A DNA stretch of 32,641 nucleotides from an uncultured Lachnospiraceae bacterium (GTDB taxonomy: Bacteria > Bacillota > Clostridia > Lachnospirales > Lachnospiraceae): assembly GCA_944381515.1 (NCBI GenBank), contig CALWLM010000100.1, forward strand, positions 1 through 32,641. Reading direction: 5' to 3'. The notes below the pieces were generated by a model. That model searched no databases. It was not told the origin of the DNA and saw only the letters and a program-made list of their open reading frames with translations. Shown here piece by piece: positions 5,212-13,416 of the stretch (within the stretch, counting starts at the first letter, position 1; the number at the start of each line of letters is the position of its first letter). The translations under genes and the position numbers were made by a program.

Positions 5212-7422
5212 ATGAAAGAAGAGAGAAAAAGAAGGCGTGCCGAGCTGCTGGCTCCGGCAGGCTCCTTGGACTGCTTAAAGGAGGCGCTTCGTTTTGGGGC
5301 GGACGCGGTGTATATGGGAGGACCGAGATTCGGCGCCAGAGCCTACGCGGACAATCCGGATACCGACGCGCTGGTACGGGCTCTGGATTATGTGCACATG
5401 AAAGAAAAAAAGCTGTATATGACGGTCAACACCCTTTTGAAGGACGAGGAGCTGGCGGGACTGTACGACTATCTTCTTCCCTTTTATGAGGCGGGGCTGG
5501 ATGCCGTGCTGGTGCAGGATCTGGGGGTTTTGCGCCAGATACGCCGGGACTTTCCCGATTTGCCGGTGCATGCCAGCACACAGATGACCGTGACGGATGC
5601 CGAGGGAGCCAGAGCCCTGGCTGATCTTGGCGTCAGCCGGGTCGTGGCGGCCAGGGAGCTTACTCTGCCGGAGCTTCGGGCGATTGCAGATACGGGGGTG
5701 GAGCTGGAGGCCTTTGCCCACGGCGCCATTTGCTACTGCTATTCGGGACAGTGTCTGCTCAGCAGCCTGATCGGAGGCCGCAGCGGCAACCGGGGACGAT
5801 GCGCGGGTCCCTGCCGCCTGCCCTATGAGGTTCTGGAGGAGGATACGGTGCGCACCGGGCGAAAGGACAGATATGTATTAAATCTCAAGGATATGGATAC
5901 CCTGTCCTATCTGCCTCAGATGCTGGAGGCCGGCGTTATGTCCTTTAAAATTGAGGGGCGGATGAAGAGTCCCAGGTATACCGGTGGAGTTACGGCGGTA
6001 TACCGCCGCTATCTGGATCTGTACGAGAGCGGCGGAGAATATCGGGTGGACGAGGCGGACCGGCGTTATCTTAGGGAGCTTTTTGACCGGGGCGGCTATA
6101 CGGAGTACGTCAGCGAGGGCCTGCGGGATCATATGGTGGCCGTCGGCGAAAAGCCAGACTTTCGCGCGCCGGACGAGGCTTTTTTGCGGGAGAGAGAACA
6201 GGATTTCCCCGCAATGCCATCGAAAGAAAATATCAAGGGAAAATTAAGATTTTGCGTCGGGGAGCCTGTTATAATAAAAATGGAAAAGCTTCTCAGTGAT
6301 GGAAGGAGAGCCTGTGTATCGGCAGAGGGCCCGGTGGTCATGGAGGCCAGGAACCGTCCCCTTGACGAAGAGGCCCTCAGAGAGCGGTTTTCGCGCCTGG
6401 GGGAAACACCCTTTGCCTGGGAGGAGCTTGCAGTGGAGACCGACGGCCGGGGATTTCTGCCGGTAGGAGAGCTTAATAATCTGCGCCGCAGGGCTGCCGG
6501 AGAACTGGAGGAGAAAATTCTCGGTCTGTATCGCAGGGCAGGCAGGGAAAGAACCCGGTCAGCAAAGCCGCAATGGGTGGTCCCCCGGCCTGAAGAAACG
6601 CAGGTGCGGATAGCGGTGGATACCTTCGCCCAGTTTAAGACGGCCCTGTCCTATGAAGGAGCGGCGGCCATATATCTGAATCTGTCCTATCTGACCGATG
6701 AACAGCTGGAACAGGTTCTGCGTATTATGAGGGAGGAGCTGTCCTGTCCGCCGGTATTTGCGGCTCTGCCGCCTGTACTCAGACAGCGGATGAAGAAAGA
6801 CCTGGAGGACAGGCTGCGGGCCATGTCCGCAGCCGGCCTGGCCGGCTGTCTGGTTCACACACTGGATCAGGCTGCCTGGGTTAAGAGGCTTTTTCCGGAG
6901 CTTGCACTCCGGGCGGAAGCTTCGCTGTATACCTATAATAAAGAGGCGGCGGCTTTTCTGGCGGAATTCGGCTTGACGGAGGCGGCCCTGCCGGTGGAGT
7001 TAAACAGCAGGGAGCTGCGGGAGAGGCTGGACGGCGCTGCGCTGCCGGCGGAGCTTACAGCCTATGGGTATCTGCCGGCCATGGTTTCGGCGCAGTGCGT
7101 GCAGCGGACTGTATCGGGCTGCGACGGCAGAGGGAGACTTTTGCGGCTTCGGGACCGTACGGGCCGTCAGTTTGCGGTCCGGTGCGGCTGCCGTTACTGC
7201 TTCAATGTGATTTATAACAGTTCTCCTCTGTATCTGCTGGATCTGCGCGGGGAGTGGCAGAGAGAGGGCCTGGCGGGCATCCGCTTACAGTTTACCATAG
7301 AGAGCGAAAGGGAAATGCGGCGGATTCTGGATGGATGCCTGCCTGAGCTGATCCGGGGGCTGCCTGCGGCAAACCCTCTGCAGGAGTTCACCAGAGGACA
7401 TTTCCGGCGCGGAGTAGAGTAG
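5212..7422 (+). CDS. U32 family peptidase-like protein with DUF3656 domain
   Basis: A 736-residue protein of the U32/YegQ-RlhA family. Members were first described as collagenase-like peptidases; several act instead in RNA modification (for example E. coli RlhA, 23S rRNA hydroxylation). The N-terminal barrel opens with ELLAPAGSLDCLKEALRFGA and includes VHASTQMTV. The family signature GAICYCYSGQCLLSS with SGNRGRCAGPCRLPYE (about 170-205) supplies conserved cysteines that in RNA-modifying members may hold an iron-sulfur centre. A linker region (about 330-450) with GRFLP-like text fits DUF3656, and a second cysteine set, RCGCRYCFN, lies near 660. AGGAG stands 6 bases before the ATG. The length fits the large form. 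Which reaction it performs cannot be told from sequence alone. Confidence 0.88.
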   Translation: MKEERKRRRAELLAPAGSLDCLKEALRFGADAVYMGGPRFGARAYADNPDTDALVRALDYVHMKEKKLYMTVNTLLKDEELAGLYDYLLPFYEAGLDAVLVQDLGVLRQIRRDFPDLPVHASTQMTVTDAEGARALADLGVSRVVAARELTLPELRAIADTGVELEAFAHGAICYCYSGQCLLSSLIGGRSGNRGRCAGPCRLPYEVLEEDTVRTGRKDRYVLNLKDMDTLSYLPQMLEAGVMSFKIEGRMKSPRYTGGVTAVYRRYLDLYESGGEYRVDEADRRYLRELFDRGGYTEYVSEGLRDHMVAVGEKPDFRAPDEAFLREREQDFPAMPSKENIKGKLRFCVGEPVIIKMEKLLSDGRRACVSAEGPVVMEARNRPLDEEALRERFSRLGETPFAWEELAVETDGRGFLPVGELNNLRRRAAGELEEKILGLYRRAGRERTRSAKPQWVVPRPEETQVRIAVDTFAQFKTALSYEGAAAIYLNLSYLTDEQLEQVLRIMREELSCPPVFAALPPVLRQRMKKDLEDRLRAMSAAGLAGCLVHTLDQAAWVKRLFPELALRAEASLYTYNKEAAAFLAEFGLTEAALPVELNSRELRERLDGAALPAELTAYGYLPAMVSAQCVQRTVSGCDGRGRLLRLRDRTGRQFAVRCGCRYCFNVIYNSSPLYLLDLRGEWQREGLAGIRLQFTIESEREMRRILDGCLPELIRGLPAANPLQEFTRGHFRRGVE

Positions 7423-7430
7423 GTGATAAA

Positions 7431-8816
7431 TTGACCCATTTGATTGTACAACTTTCCAAGTATCTGTTTTTGTTGATTCTGCTGTTTTATGTATATGCCA
7501 GCTTTCTGTCGGCCAGACAGAAGAAGGTGCGCAGCCAGAATGTGACGGCTTTGTGGCAGCTGTTTTTGATTCTGTGCTTTCAGGCTTTGGCCTATCTGGT
7601 TATTTTTGAACAGACGAAAGACATGTCCGTATGGCTGTTTTACGGGGCCCAGGCCCTCTTTGTGATCGCTTATCAGGTGGCTTTCAGGCTGCTCTATGAC
7701 GGCTATTCGCGGCTGTTATTGAATCATCTGTGCATGCTTTTGACCATCGGTCTGGTGATTCAGACGAGACTGGATGCAGGCAGGGCCTGGAACCAGTTTA
7801 TCATTGCCGTTATGGCGGCCGGGGCCACTCTGGTGGTGCCTCTGGTCATGAAGCACTGGGTGCGCATCTATAAGATCCGCTGGCTCTTTGGGCTTTTCGG
7901 CATCGTAGCTTTGGGAATCACTTTTCTGACGGCCCAGACGGAGTACGGGGCCAAGCTGTCGGTGACGATCGGCGATATATCGGTACAGCTGACGGAGATT
8001 GTAAAGATTTCCTTCGTGTTTTTCGTGGCGGCCAGTTTCCAAAAGGGAACGGATTTCAAACAGGCGGCGGTCACCACGGCGGTGGCGGCTATGCATGTGC
8101 TGGTGCTGGTGGGCTGCCGGGATCTGGGAGGGGCTCTGATTATGTTTCTCTCCTATGTATTCATGCTTTTTGTGGCCACGCGCAACGGCTGGTATTTTCT
8201 GGCCGGTATGGGAAGCGGAGCGGCTGCCTGCGTTCTGGCCTACCGCCTGTTCTCCCACGTTCGGGTGAGAGTGAATACCTGGCTGGACCCCTGGACCGAT
8301 ATTACCGACAGCGGCTGGCAGATCGCCCAGTCTCTTTTTGCCATCGGCGCCGGAGGCTGGTTTGGCGTGGGACTCTATGAGGGAATCCCGGAGTCGGTTC
8401 CCGTAGTCAGCAAGGATTTTGTTTTTGCGGCGGTATGTGAGGAAATGGGCGGGTTGTTTGCAATCTGCCTGCTGCTTGTGTATTTGAGCTGCCTGCTGCA
8501 ATTTCTGTGGACGGCTACTTCCATGACCGAGACCTTTCACAAGATCGTCTGCTTCGGTCTGGCCTGCGTCATGGGCGTGCAGATTCTGCTCAATATCGGC
8601 GGCGTTACCAAGTTTATTCCGATGACCGGCGTCACTTTGCCTCTTATCAGCTACGGAGGCAGCTCCGTGCTCAGTACCTTTTTGTTGTTTGGCGTAATCC
8701 AGGGCTCTATCCTGATGAAGAAGAACGAGGAAAAGAAGATTGAAAAAGAAGAAAGAAGAGAAGATAACAGACCAGGAGAAAAAGGCCGCAAAACAGAAAA
8801 AAAAGAAGAAAGGTGA
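7431..8816 (+). CDS. SEDS-family peptidoglycan glycosyltransferase (FtsW/RodA/SpoVE)
   Basis: A 461-residue polytopic membrane protein, about ten hydrophobic segments, of the SEDS family. SEDS proteins polymerise lipid II into glycan strands with a class B penicillin-binding protein. Family marks include the extracellular loop with DSGWQIAQSLFAIGAGGWFG, VSKDFVFAAVCEEMGG, and the end segment IPMTGVTLPLISYGGSS. TTG 7431 is 4 bases after AGGTGA and 8 bases after the U32 stop; no better start exists. The C-terminus is a long charged tail (Lys/Glu/Arg). Its last 77 bases overlap the next gene. Pairing with a PBP just downstream resembles rodA-pbpA pairs; whether it serves division, sporulation or elongation is not decidable here. 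Confidence 0.93.
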   Translation: MTHLIVQLSKYLFLLILLFYVYASFLSARQKKVRSQNVTALWQLFLILCFQALAYLVIFEQTKDMSVWLFYGAQALFVIAYQVAFRLLYDGYSRLLLNHLCMLLTIGLVIQTRLDAGRAWNQFIIAVMAAGATLVVPLVMKHWVRIYKIRWLFGLFGIVALGITFLTAQTEYGAKLSVTIGDISVQLTEIVKISFVFFVAASFQKGTDFKQAAVTTAVAAMHVLVLVGCRDLGGALIMFLSYVFMLFVATRNGWYFLAGMGSGAAACVLAYRLFSHVRVRVNTWLDPWTDITDSGWQIAQSLFAIGAGGWFGVGLYEGIPESVPVVSKDFVFAAVCEEMGGLFAICLLLVYLSCLLQFLWTATSMTETFHKIVCFGLACVMGVQILLNIGGVTKFIPMTGVTLPLISYGGSSVLSTFLLFGVIQGSILMKKNEEKKIEKEERREDNRPGEKGRKTEKKEER

Positions 8817-10236
8817 GTCCGGTACCGGACGCAGGATCAACCGGGAAATCCTTACCTTTGCCTATATGTTTTTGTTTGTCTTCGCTGCTTTTGTGGGATA
8901 CTTTGTATGGTTCCAGGTGGAGGAGAGCGGCCAGGTCATCAACAACACCTATAACGGCAGGATTGAAACTCTGGAGGAGAGCACAATCCGCGGCCAGATT
9001 CTGGCCAGCGACGGCACGATCCTGGCGGAGACGGTGGTGGACGAGGATGGTAATGAGACCCGTTATTATCCTTATGGAGAAATGCTGGCCCATACCACCG
9101 GCTATATCGGCCGGGGCAAGACCGGCGTGGAATCTCTGGCCAACTATTATCTGCTGAATTCCCATCAGAGCATCTGGACCCAGTTTGCCAACGATCTGAC
9201 TGAGGAGAAAAATATCGGCGACAACGTGAGAACGACCATCGATCTGGATTTGCAGCAGGCGGCCTGGGACGCCATGGACGGACGCACGGGGGCGGCGGTG
9301 GTGCTGGAGGCGTCCACCGGCAAGATCCTGGCCATGGTATCCAATCCCGGCTTTGATCCCAATCGGATCAATGAGCAGTGGGAGGAGCTGACGGCCGAGA
9401 CCAACAACGATGCCAACCTGTTAAACCGGGCGACGCAGGGGCTGTATCCTCCGGGCTCCACCTTTAAGCTGGTGACTCTTTTGGAATTTATTCGGGAATA
9501 TCCGGATACCTGGCAGGATTTTACCTATGACTGTCAGGGGGTCAACGAGGGAGAGGGATATACCATTCGCTGCTACGACAGTACGGCTCACGGTCATCTG
9601 ACGCTGGAGGAGGCTCTGGTGGCTTCCTGCAACGGGGCCTTTGCGGCTATCGGGCAGATGCTGGACCCGGAGGAGTTTACAAAGACCTGTGAATCCCTGC
9701 TGTTTAACCAGAGACTGCCTTTGGGGCTGGCAAGCAGCTCCAGCAGCTTTTCCCTGACGGAGGAAAGCACCGCCTGGACCGTGGCGCGGACGGCCATCGG
9801 CCAGGGAGAGACGCAGATCACGCCGATTTTAAGTGCCATGATTACGGCGGCCATCGCCAATGACGGCGTGATGATGCAGCCCTATATTCTGGATTCGGTT
9901 TGGGCAGGGGATACAAGAGTGGAGAGCTTTGATTCGGAAGTGCTGGGTACGGTGATGTCGGCCCAGGAGGTGTCTGTCCTGAAAGAAATGATGCGGGCTG
10001 TGATTACCGACGGGACGGCGAATTCTCTGAAGACGGATCTGTACGACGCCTATGGAAAAACCGGAACGGCAGAGTATATAACCGGTTCGGATACGACCCA
10101 CGCCTGGTTTACCGGCTTTGCCGGAGAGGGGGACGAGGCCATTGCCGTCAGCGTTATTTTAGAGGGCGCCGGTACCGGCAGCAGTCAGGCCGCTCCGGTG
10201 GCCGCGGCCATATTTGAAGCCTATTTTAGCCGTTAG
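8740..10236 (+). CDS. Class B penicillin-binding protein (PbpA/FtsI-like transpeptidase)
   Basis: A 498-residue transpeptidase that cross-links peptidoglycan on the outer face of the membrane. After a very Lys-rich cytoplasmic start there is one membrane anchor (about 38-60), then the short dimerisation region with RGQILASDGTILAE. The catalytic motifs are all present: SxxK at S240-K243 (PPGSTFKLV), SxN at S296-N298 (SCN) and KTG at 440-442 (KTGTAEY). It is compact, as in the PbpA group, and lacks PASTA repeats. The start is TTG 8740 with GAGG 9 bases before it; the next in-frame ATG would fall inside the membrane helix. It overlaps the SEDS gene by 77 bases and is its probable partner. Confidence 0.93.
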   Translation: MKKKKEEKITDQEKKAAKQKKKKKGESGTGRRINREILTFAYMFLFVFAAFVGYFVWFQVEESGQVINNTYNGRIETLEESTIRGQILASDGTILAETVVDEDGNETRYYPYGEMLAHTTGYIGRGKTGVESLANYYLLNSHQSIWTQFANDLTEEKNIGDNVRTTIDLDLQQAAWDAMDGRTGAAVVLEASTGKILAMVSNPGFDPNRINEQWEELTAETNNDANLLNRATQGLYPPGSTFKLVTLLEFIREYPDTWQDFTYDCQGVNEGEGYTIRCYDSTAHGHLTLEEALVASCNGAFAAIGQMLDPEEFTKTCESLLFNQRLPLGLASSSSSFSLTEESTAWTVARTAIGQGETQITPILSAMITAAIANDGVMMQPYILDSVWAGDTRVESFDSEVLGTVMSAQEVSVLKEMMRAVITDGTANSLKTDLYDAYGKTGTAEYITGSDTTHAWFTGFAGEGDEAIAVSVILEGAGTGSSQAAPVAAAIFEAYFSR

Positions 10237-10239
10237 GCC

Positions 10240-10268
10240 TTGTCTTGCCATGGGAAAAGAGATATACT
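10240..10268 (+). promoter_or_regulatory. Candidate promoter of the NUDIX gene
   Basis: TTGTCT (10240-10245), a 17-base spacer and TATACT (10263-10268) lie directly after the PBP stop and about 40 bases before the NUDIX start. Confidence 0.55.
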
Positions 10269-10307
10269 ATTGTACAAAAGACACACCATATTCAGGAGGG
10301 ATTGCAG

Positions 10308-10751
10308 ATGATTGAAGCAACGAGCTGCGGGGGTGTGGTAATTTTTCGAGGGAAGATTCTGCTTTTGTACAAAAATTACAGGAATAAATACGAGGGCTGG
10401 GTTTTGCCAAAGGGCACGGTGGAGGCCGGAGAGGATTATCAGGACACTGCGCTTCGCGAGGTCAAGGAAGAAGCGGGCATAGACGCTAAAATTATCAAGT
10501 ATATCGGCAAGAGCCAGTACACCTTCAACGTCCCCAGGGACACGGTGGAGAAGGATGTTCACTGGTATCTGATGCGGGGGTCCAGCTATTACAGCAAGCC
10601 GCAGAAGGAAGAGTATTTTACCGATTCGGGCTATTACAAGTTTCATGAGGCATATCATCTTTTAAAGTTTTCCAATGAAAAGCAGATCCTGGAAAAAGCC
10701 TATAATGAGTACCAGGAGCTGAAAAAGAGAAGTCTGTGGAACGGAGACTGA
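10308..10751 (+). CDS. NUDIX hydrolase
   Basis: A 147-residue protein with an exact NUDIX box at residues 36-58: G36, E42, R50, E51, E54, E55 and G57 fit GX5EX7REUXEEXGU. The glutamates bind the divalent metal used to cleave nucleoside-diphosphate linkages. The substrate is not evident; the preceding WVLPKG segment is common in Ap4A-hydrolase-like and housekeeping NUDIX proteins. ATG 10308 has AGGAGGG 7 bases before it; the upstream in-frame start at 10245 lies inside the promoter and is rejected. The C-terminal part (about 100-147) is Lys/Tyr-rich and helical. Confidence 0.92.
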   Translation: MIEATSCGGVVIFRGKILLLYKNYRNKYEGWVLPKGTVEAGEDYQDTALREVKEEAGIDAKIIKYIGKSQYTFNVPRDTVEKDVHWYLMRGSSYYSKPQKEEYFTDSGYYKFHEAYHLLKFSNEKQILEKAYNEYQELKKRSLWNGD

Positions 10752-10768
10752 CAAATGCAGCCGGAACA

Positions 10769-10785
10769 GGCGCCGCTGCGGCGCC
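10769..10785. other. Short GC hairpin before the carboxypeptidase gene
   Basis: GGCGCCG-CTG-CGGCGCC is a perfect 7-base stem in the 70-base gap after the NUDIX gene. There is no T run after it, so it is at best a weak terminator or a processing or stability structure. Confidence 0.4.
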
Positions 10786-10821
10786 AAAACGGCAGACGAG
10801 GATGGTGTTTGGGAGAAAAGC

Positions 10822-12318
10822 ATGGACAGGAAATATGACGAGCTGATGACATATGTGGAAAAGATGCAGGCTCTGGGAATGGCCCAGGGACTGTTTGGCT
10901 GGGATCTGGAGACGGAGGCGCCCAGGGAGGCTGCCGCTCTTACGGCGCGGATGATGGGCTCTTTGTCCTCTCAGTATTTTGACATTCTGACCAGTCCTCA
11001 GGTGGGAGAGCTGCTGTGTCAGGCGGCAGAGGAGGAATTGGACGAAGCGCAGAAAGCTATTCTTCGGGAGCTGGCAAAGGAGAGGGACAGGCTGTGCCGC
11101 ATCCCGGCAGAGGAGTACCGGGAATACGCGGAGCTGACGGCCGGGGCTACCCAGATTTGGGCCAGGGCCAAGGAAAACAATGATTTTGCCTCCTTTGCGC
11201 CGGTTCTCACCCGTATTGCAGAGATGTCCGCGAGGATTGCCGGCTACAGCAAAAAGGAGGGGCAGAGCGCCTACGACGCCATGCTGTGGCAGTATGAGGA
11301 GGGCTTTGGCCGGGATGTGCTGGACCCGTTTTTTGCGCTTTTGAGAGAGCATATCGTTCCGCTGCTTCGGGCTGTGATGGAGAGCGGACGGGCTGTGGAT
11401 GCAGGCCCTCTGCACAGAAGCTTTGATATTGATAAACAGAGACAGTTCAACCGCTATTTGGCGGAGTATGTGGGCTTTGATTTTGGCCGGGGCGTAATGG
11501 GGGAGAGCGAGCATCCCTTTACCATAGGGCTGCACAACCGGGATGTGCGCATTACCACCCATTATTATGAAAATCTTCTGGAGAGCGCCATGTTCTCGAC
11601 GATTCATGAGGCCGGACATGCGGTCTACGAGATGAACGTGGACGATGCCCTGACCCTGACGCCGGTGGCCGGCGGCGCTTCCTGCGGGATGCACGAGTCC
11701 CAGTCCCGTCTGATGGAAAATATGATCGGCCGCAGTCCGGCTTTTTGGGAGCCGCTGTATCCAAAGCTCCAGGAGCTGTTTGCAGATGAGCTTGCGGGGG
11801 TAAGCGCCGGTGAATTTGTGCGGATGATTAACCGGGTGTCTCCCAGCCTTATTCGTACCGAGGCCGATGAGCTGACTTACTGTCTCCATGTGCTGATTCG
11901 CTATGAGATTGAGAAGGATCTCATTGACGGCAGTCTGCAAGTAAAGGAGCTGCCTCAGGTGTGGAACGACAAATATGAAGAGTATCTGGGGGTTCGTCCT
12001 CTGACCGATACCGAGGGAGTGCTCCAGGACATTCACTGGTCTCAGGGCAGCATCGGGTATTTCCCTTCCTATGCGCTGGGCAATGCCTTTGCCGCGCAGA
12101 TCTATCGCGCCATGGACCGCGAGATCGATGTGGAGAGCTGCCTGCGGCGGGGCGAGATATCCCGTATTACGGAATGGCTCAAAGAAAAGGTGCACCGCTT
12201 TGGCCGGGTGAAGCCTGCGCAGGAGCTTCTGCGGGAGGCTACGGGGGAGGAGTTTAATCCCCGCTATTATATCGATTATCTGACGGAGAAATTTACCGGC
12301 CTGTACGGCCTGAAATGA
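10822..12318 (+). CDS. M32 family metallocarboxypeptidase (carboxypeptidase Taq type)
   Basis: A 498-residue enzyme of the expected length for family M32, cytoplasmic zinc carboxypeptidases that remove C-terminal residues from peptides. The zinc motif HEAGH is at 262-266 (TIHEAGHAVYE), and the second conserved motif HESQSR, supplying the glutamate ligand, is at 291-296. The family's N-terminal segment LFGWDLETEAP and the late GYFPSYALGNAFAAQ segment are also present. There is no signal peptide. It stands alone between two short gaps with hairpins, so it may be read through from the NUDIX promoter. Confidence 0.95.
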   Translation: MDRKYDELMTYVEKMQALGMAQGLFGWDLETEAPREAAALTARMMGSLSSQYFDILTSPQVGELLCQAAEEELDEAQKAILRELAKERDRLCRIPAEEYREYAELTAGATQIWARAKENNDFASFAPVLTRIAEMSARIAGYSKKEGQSAYDAMLWQYEEGFGRDVLDPFFALLREHIVPLLRAVMESGRAVDAGPLHRSFDIDKQRQFNRYLAEYVGFDFGRGVMGESEHPFTIGLHNRDVRITTHYYENLLESAMFSTIHEAGHAVYEMNVDDALTLTPVAGGASCGMHESQSRLMENMIGRSPAFWEPLYPKLQELFADELAGVSAGEFVRMINRVSPSLIRTEADELTYCLHVLIRYEIEKDLIDGSLQVKELPQVWNDKYEEYLGVRPLTDTEGVLQDIHWSQGSIGYFPSYALGNAFAAQIYRAMDREIDVESCLRRGEISRITEWLKEKVHRFGRVKPAQELLREATGEEFNPRYYIDYLTEKFTGLYGLK

Positions 12319-12341
12319 CAGGCTTGCCGTGCCGAAGAACA

Positions 12342-12390
12342 GGGGGTTGCCGCAGGGCGGGGGTATGCAAAACCCGCCGCGGCAGCCCCC
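12342..12390. other. Long GC-rich hairpin upstream of miaA
   Basis: GGGGGTTGCCGC (12342-12353) pairs with GCGGCAGCCCCC (12379-12390) with one T-G wobble, and inner GGCGGG pairs with CCCGCC. No T run follows on the + strand, and on the minus strand it is followed by mixed sequence, so it is not a standard terminator. It sits 24 bases before the miaA start and could stall transcription or affect translation. Confidence 0.55.
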
Positions 12391-12414
12391 GGCTGTTGAT
12401 GGCAGGTGTATGTT

Positions 12415-13416
12415 ATGGTGAGTGAAGCAATGAAAAAACCGATGATTATATTGACCGGTCCCACAGCTGTGGGCAAGACGGAGCTGTCTGTGCGCCTGGC
12501 GGCGAGGATCGGCGGAGAGATTGTCAGCGCCGATTCCATGCAGGTTTATCGCCATATGGATATCGGTTCGGCCAAGATCCGGCCGGAACAGATGGAGGGG
12601 ATTCCCCATCATCTGGTGGATGTGCTGGAGCCGGCAGAGGAATTTAATGTGGTCCGTTTTCAGCAAATGGCAAAGGCTGCCTGCACTGAAATCTGGGAAA
12701 GGGGGAGAATCCCCATTGTCACGGGAGGAACCGGCTTTTATATCCAGGCTCTGCTCTATGATATAGATTTCAGCAAGGGAGAGGGCGAAAGCGAAAGGCG
12801 CGCCCATCTGGAGGCCATGGCCGCCGGGGGACAGGGCAGGCTTCTGCATCAGATGCTGGAGCAGGTGGACCCGGAGGCTGCCGCAGCCATTCATGAGAAC
12901 AATGTAAAACGGGTGATTCGCGCCCTGGAATATTATGAGGAGACGGGGACGAAGATATCCGCTCACAATGAGGAGCAGAAGAAAAGAGAATCTCCTTATT
13001 GCTTCCTGTATGCGGTGCTGACCCGGGAGCGATCCGTTCTCTATGAGCGGATCGACCGGCGGGTGGACCAGATGATGGAGGAGGGGCTGCTTTCGGAGGT
13101 GGAAGCTCTGCGGGCCATGGGCTGCGAGCGGCAGATGGTTTCCATGCAGGGGTTGGGTTATAAGGAGCTTTTTGATTATCTGGACGGACGGATAAGCCTT
13201 GACGAGGCGGTGCGGGTGATTAAAAGGGATACAAGACATTTTGCCAAGCGGCAGATGACCTGGTTTCGCCGGGAGAGGGACGTGACCTTTTACTCCCTGG
13301 ACGGGCGCAGTAGAGACGAGGTGCTGGAAGAGCTTCTGGCGGATATTCGGGGACGGGGAATTTTGCCGTCCGCCTTTTATGACAGACGAGAAAGAGAAAG
13401 TGAGAATGAAAGATGA
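12415..13416 (+). CDS. miaA: tRNA dimethylallyltransferase MiaA
   Basis: MiaA transfers the dimethylallyl group to A37 of tRNAs that read codons beginning with U. The P-loop GPTAVGKT is at about residues 15-22. It is followed by the DSMQVYRHMDIGSAK substrate region, IPHHLVDVLEP, and GGTGFYIQALLYDIDF, all typical of the family. The later ENNVKRVIRALEYYEETG and GLGYKELFDYL segments also match. At 333 residues it is of usual size. The start is uncertain: ATG 12415 has a weak AGG site, GTG 12406 and ATG 12430 are alternatives, and only the last few N-terminal residues are affected. The stop overlaps the next start by four bases (ATGA). Confidence 0.95.
   Translation: MVSEAMKKPMIILTGPTAVGKTELSVRLAARIGGEIVSADSMQVYRHMDIGSAKIRPEQMEGIPHHLVDVLEPAEEFNVVRFQQMAKAACTEIWERGRIPIVTGGTGFYIQALLYDIDFSKGEGESERRAHLEAMAAGGQGRLLHQMLEQVDPEAAAAIHENNVKRVIRALEYYEETGTKISAHNEEQKKRESPYCFLYAVLTRERSVLYERIDRRVDQMMEEGLLSEVEALRAMGCERQMVSMQGLGYKELFDYLDGRISLDEAVRVIKRDTRHFAKRQMTWFRRERDVTFYSLDGRSRDEVLEELLADIRGRGILPSAFYDRRERESENER

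Noticed and set aside
7716-8840. 374-codon open frame on the minus strand
   Set aside because: It mirrors the SEDS gene; its translation is rich in His and Gln, with no membrane helices or motifs.
10618-13239. 873-codon open frame on the minus strand
   Set aside because: It lies opposite the NUDIX, M32 carboxypeptidase and miaA genes, all with complete family motifs. Its translation is low in character, rich in His, Pro, Leu and Arg, and shows no domain. Long antisense frames are expected in GC-rich codon patterns.
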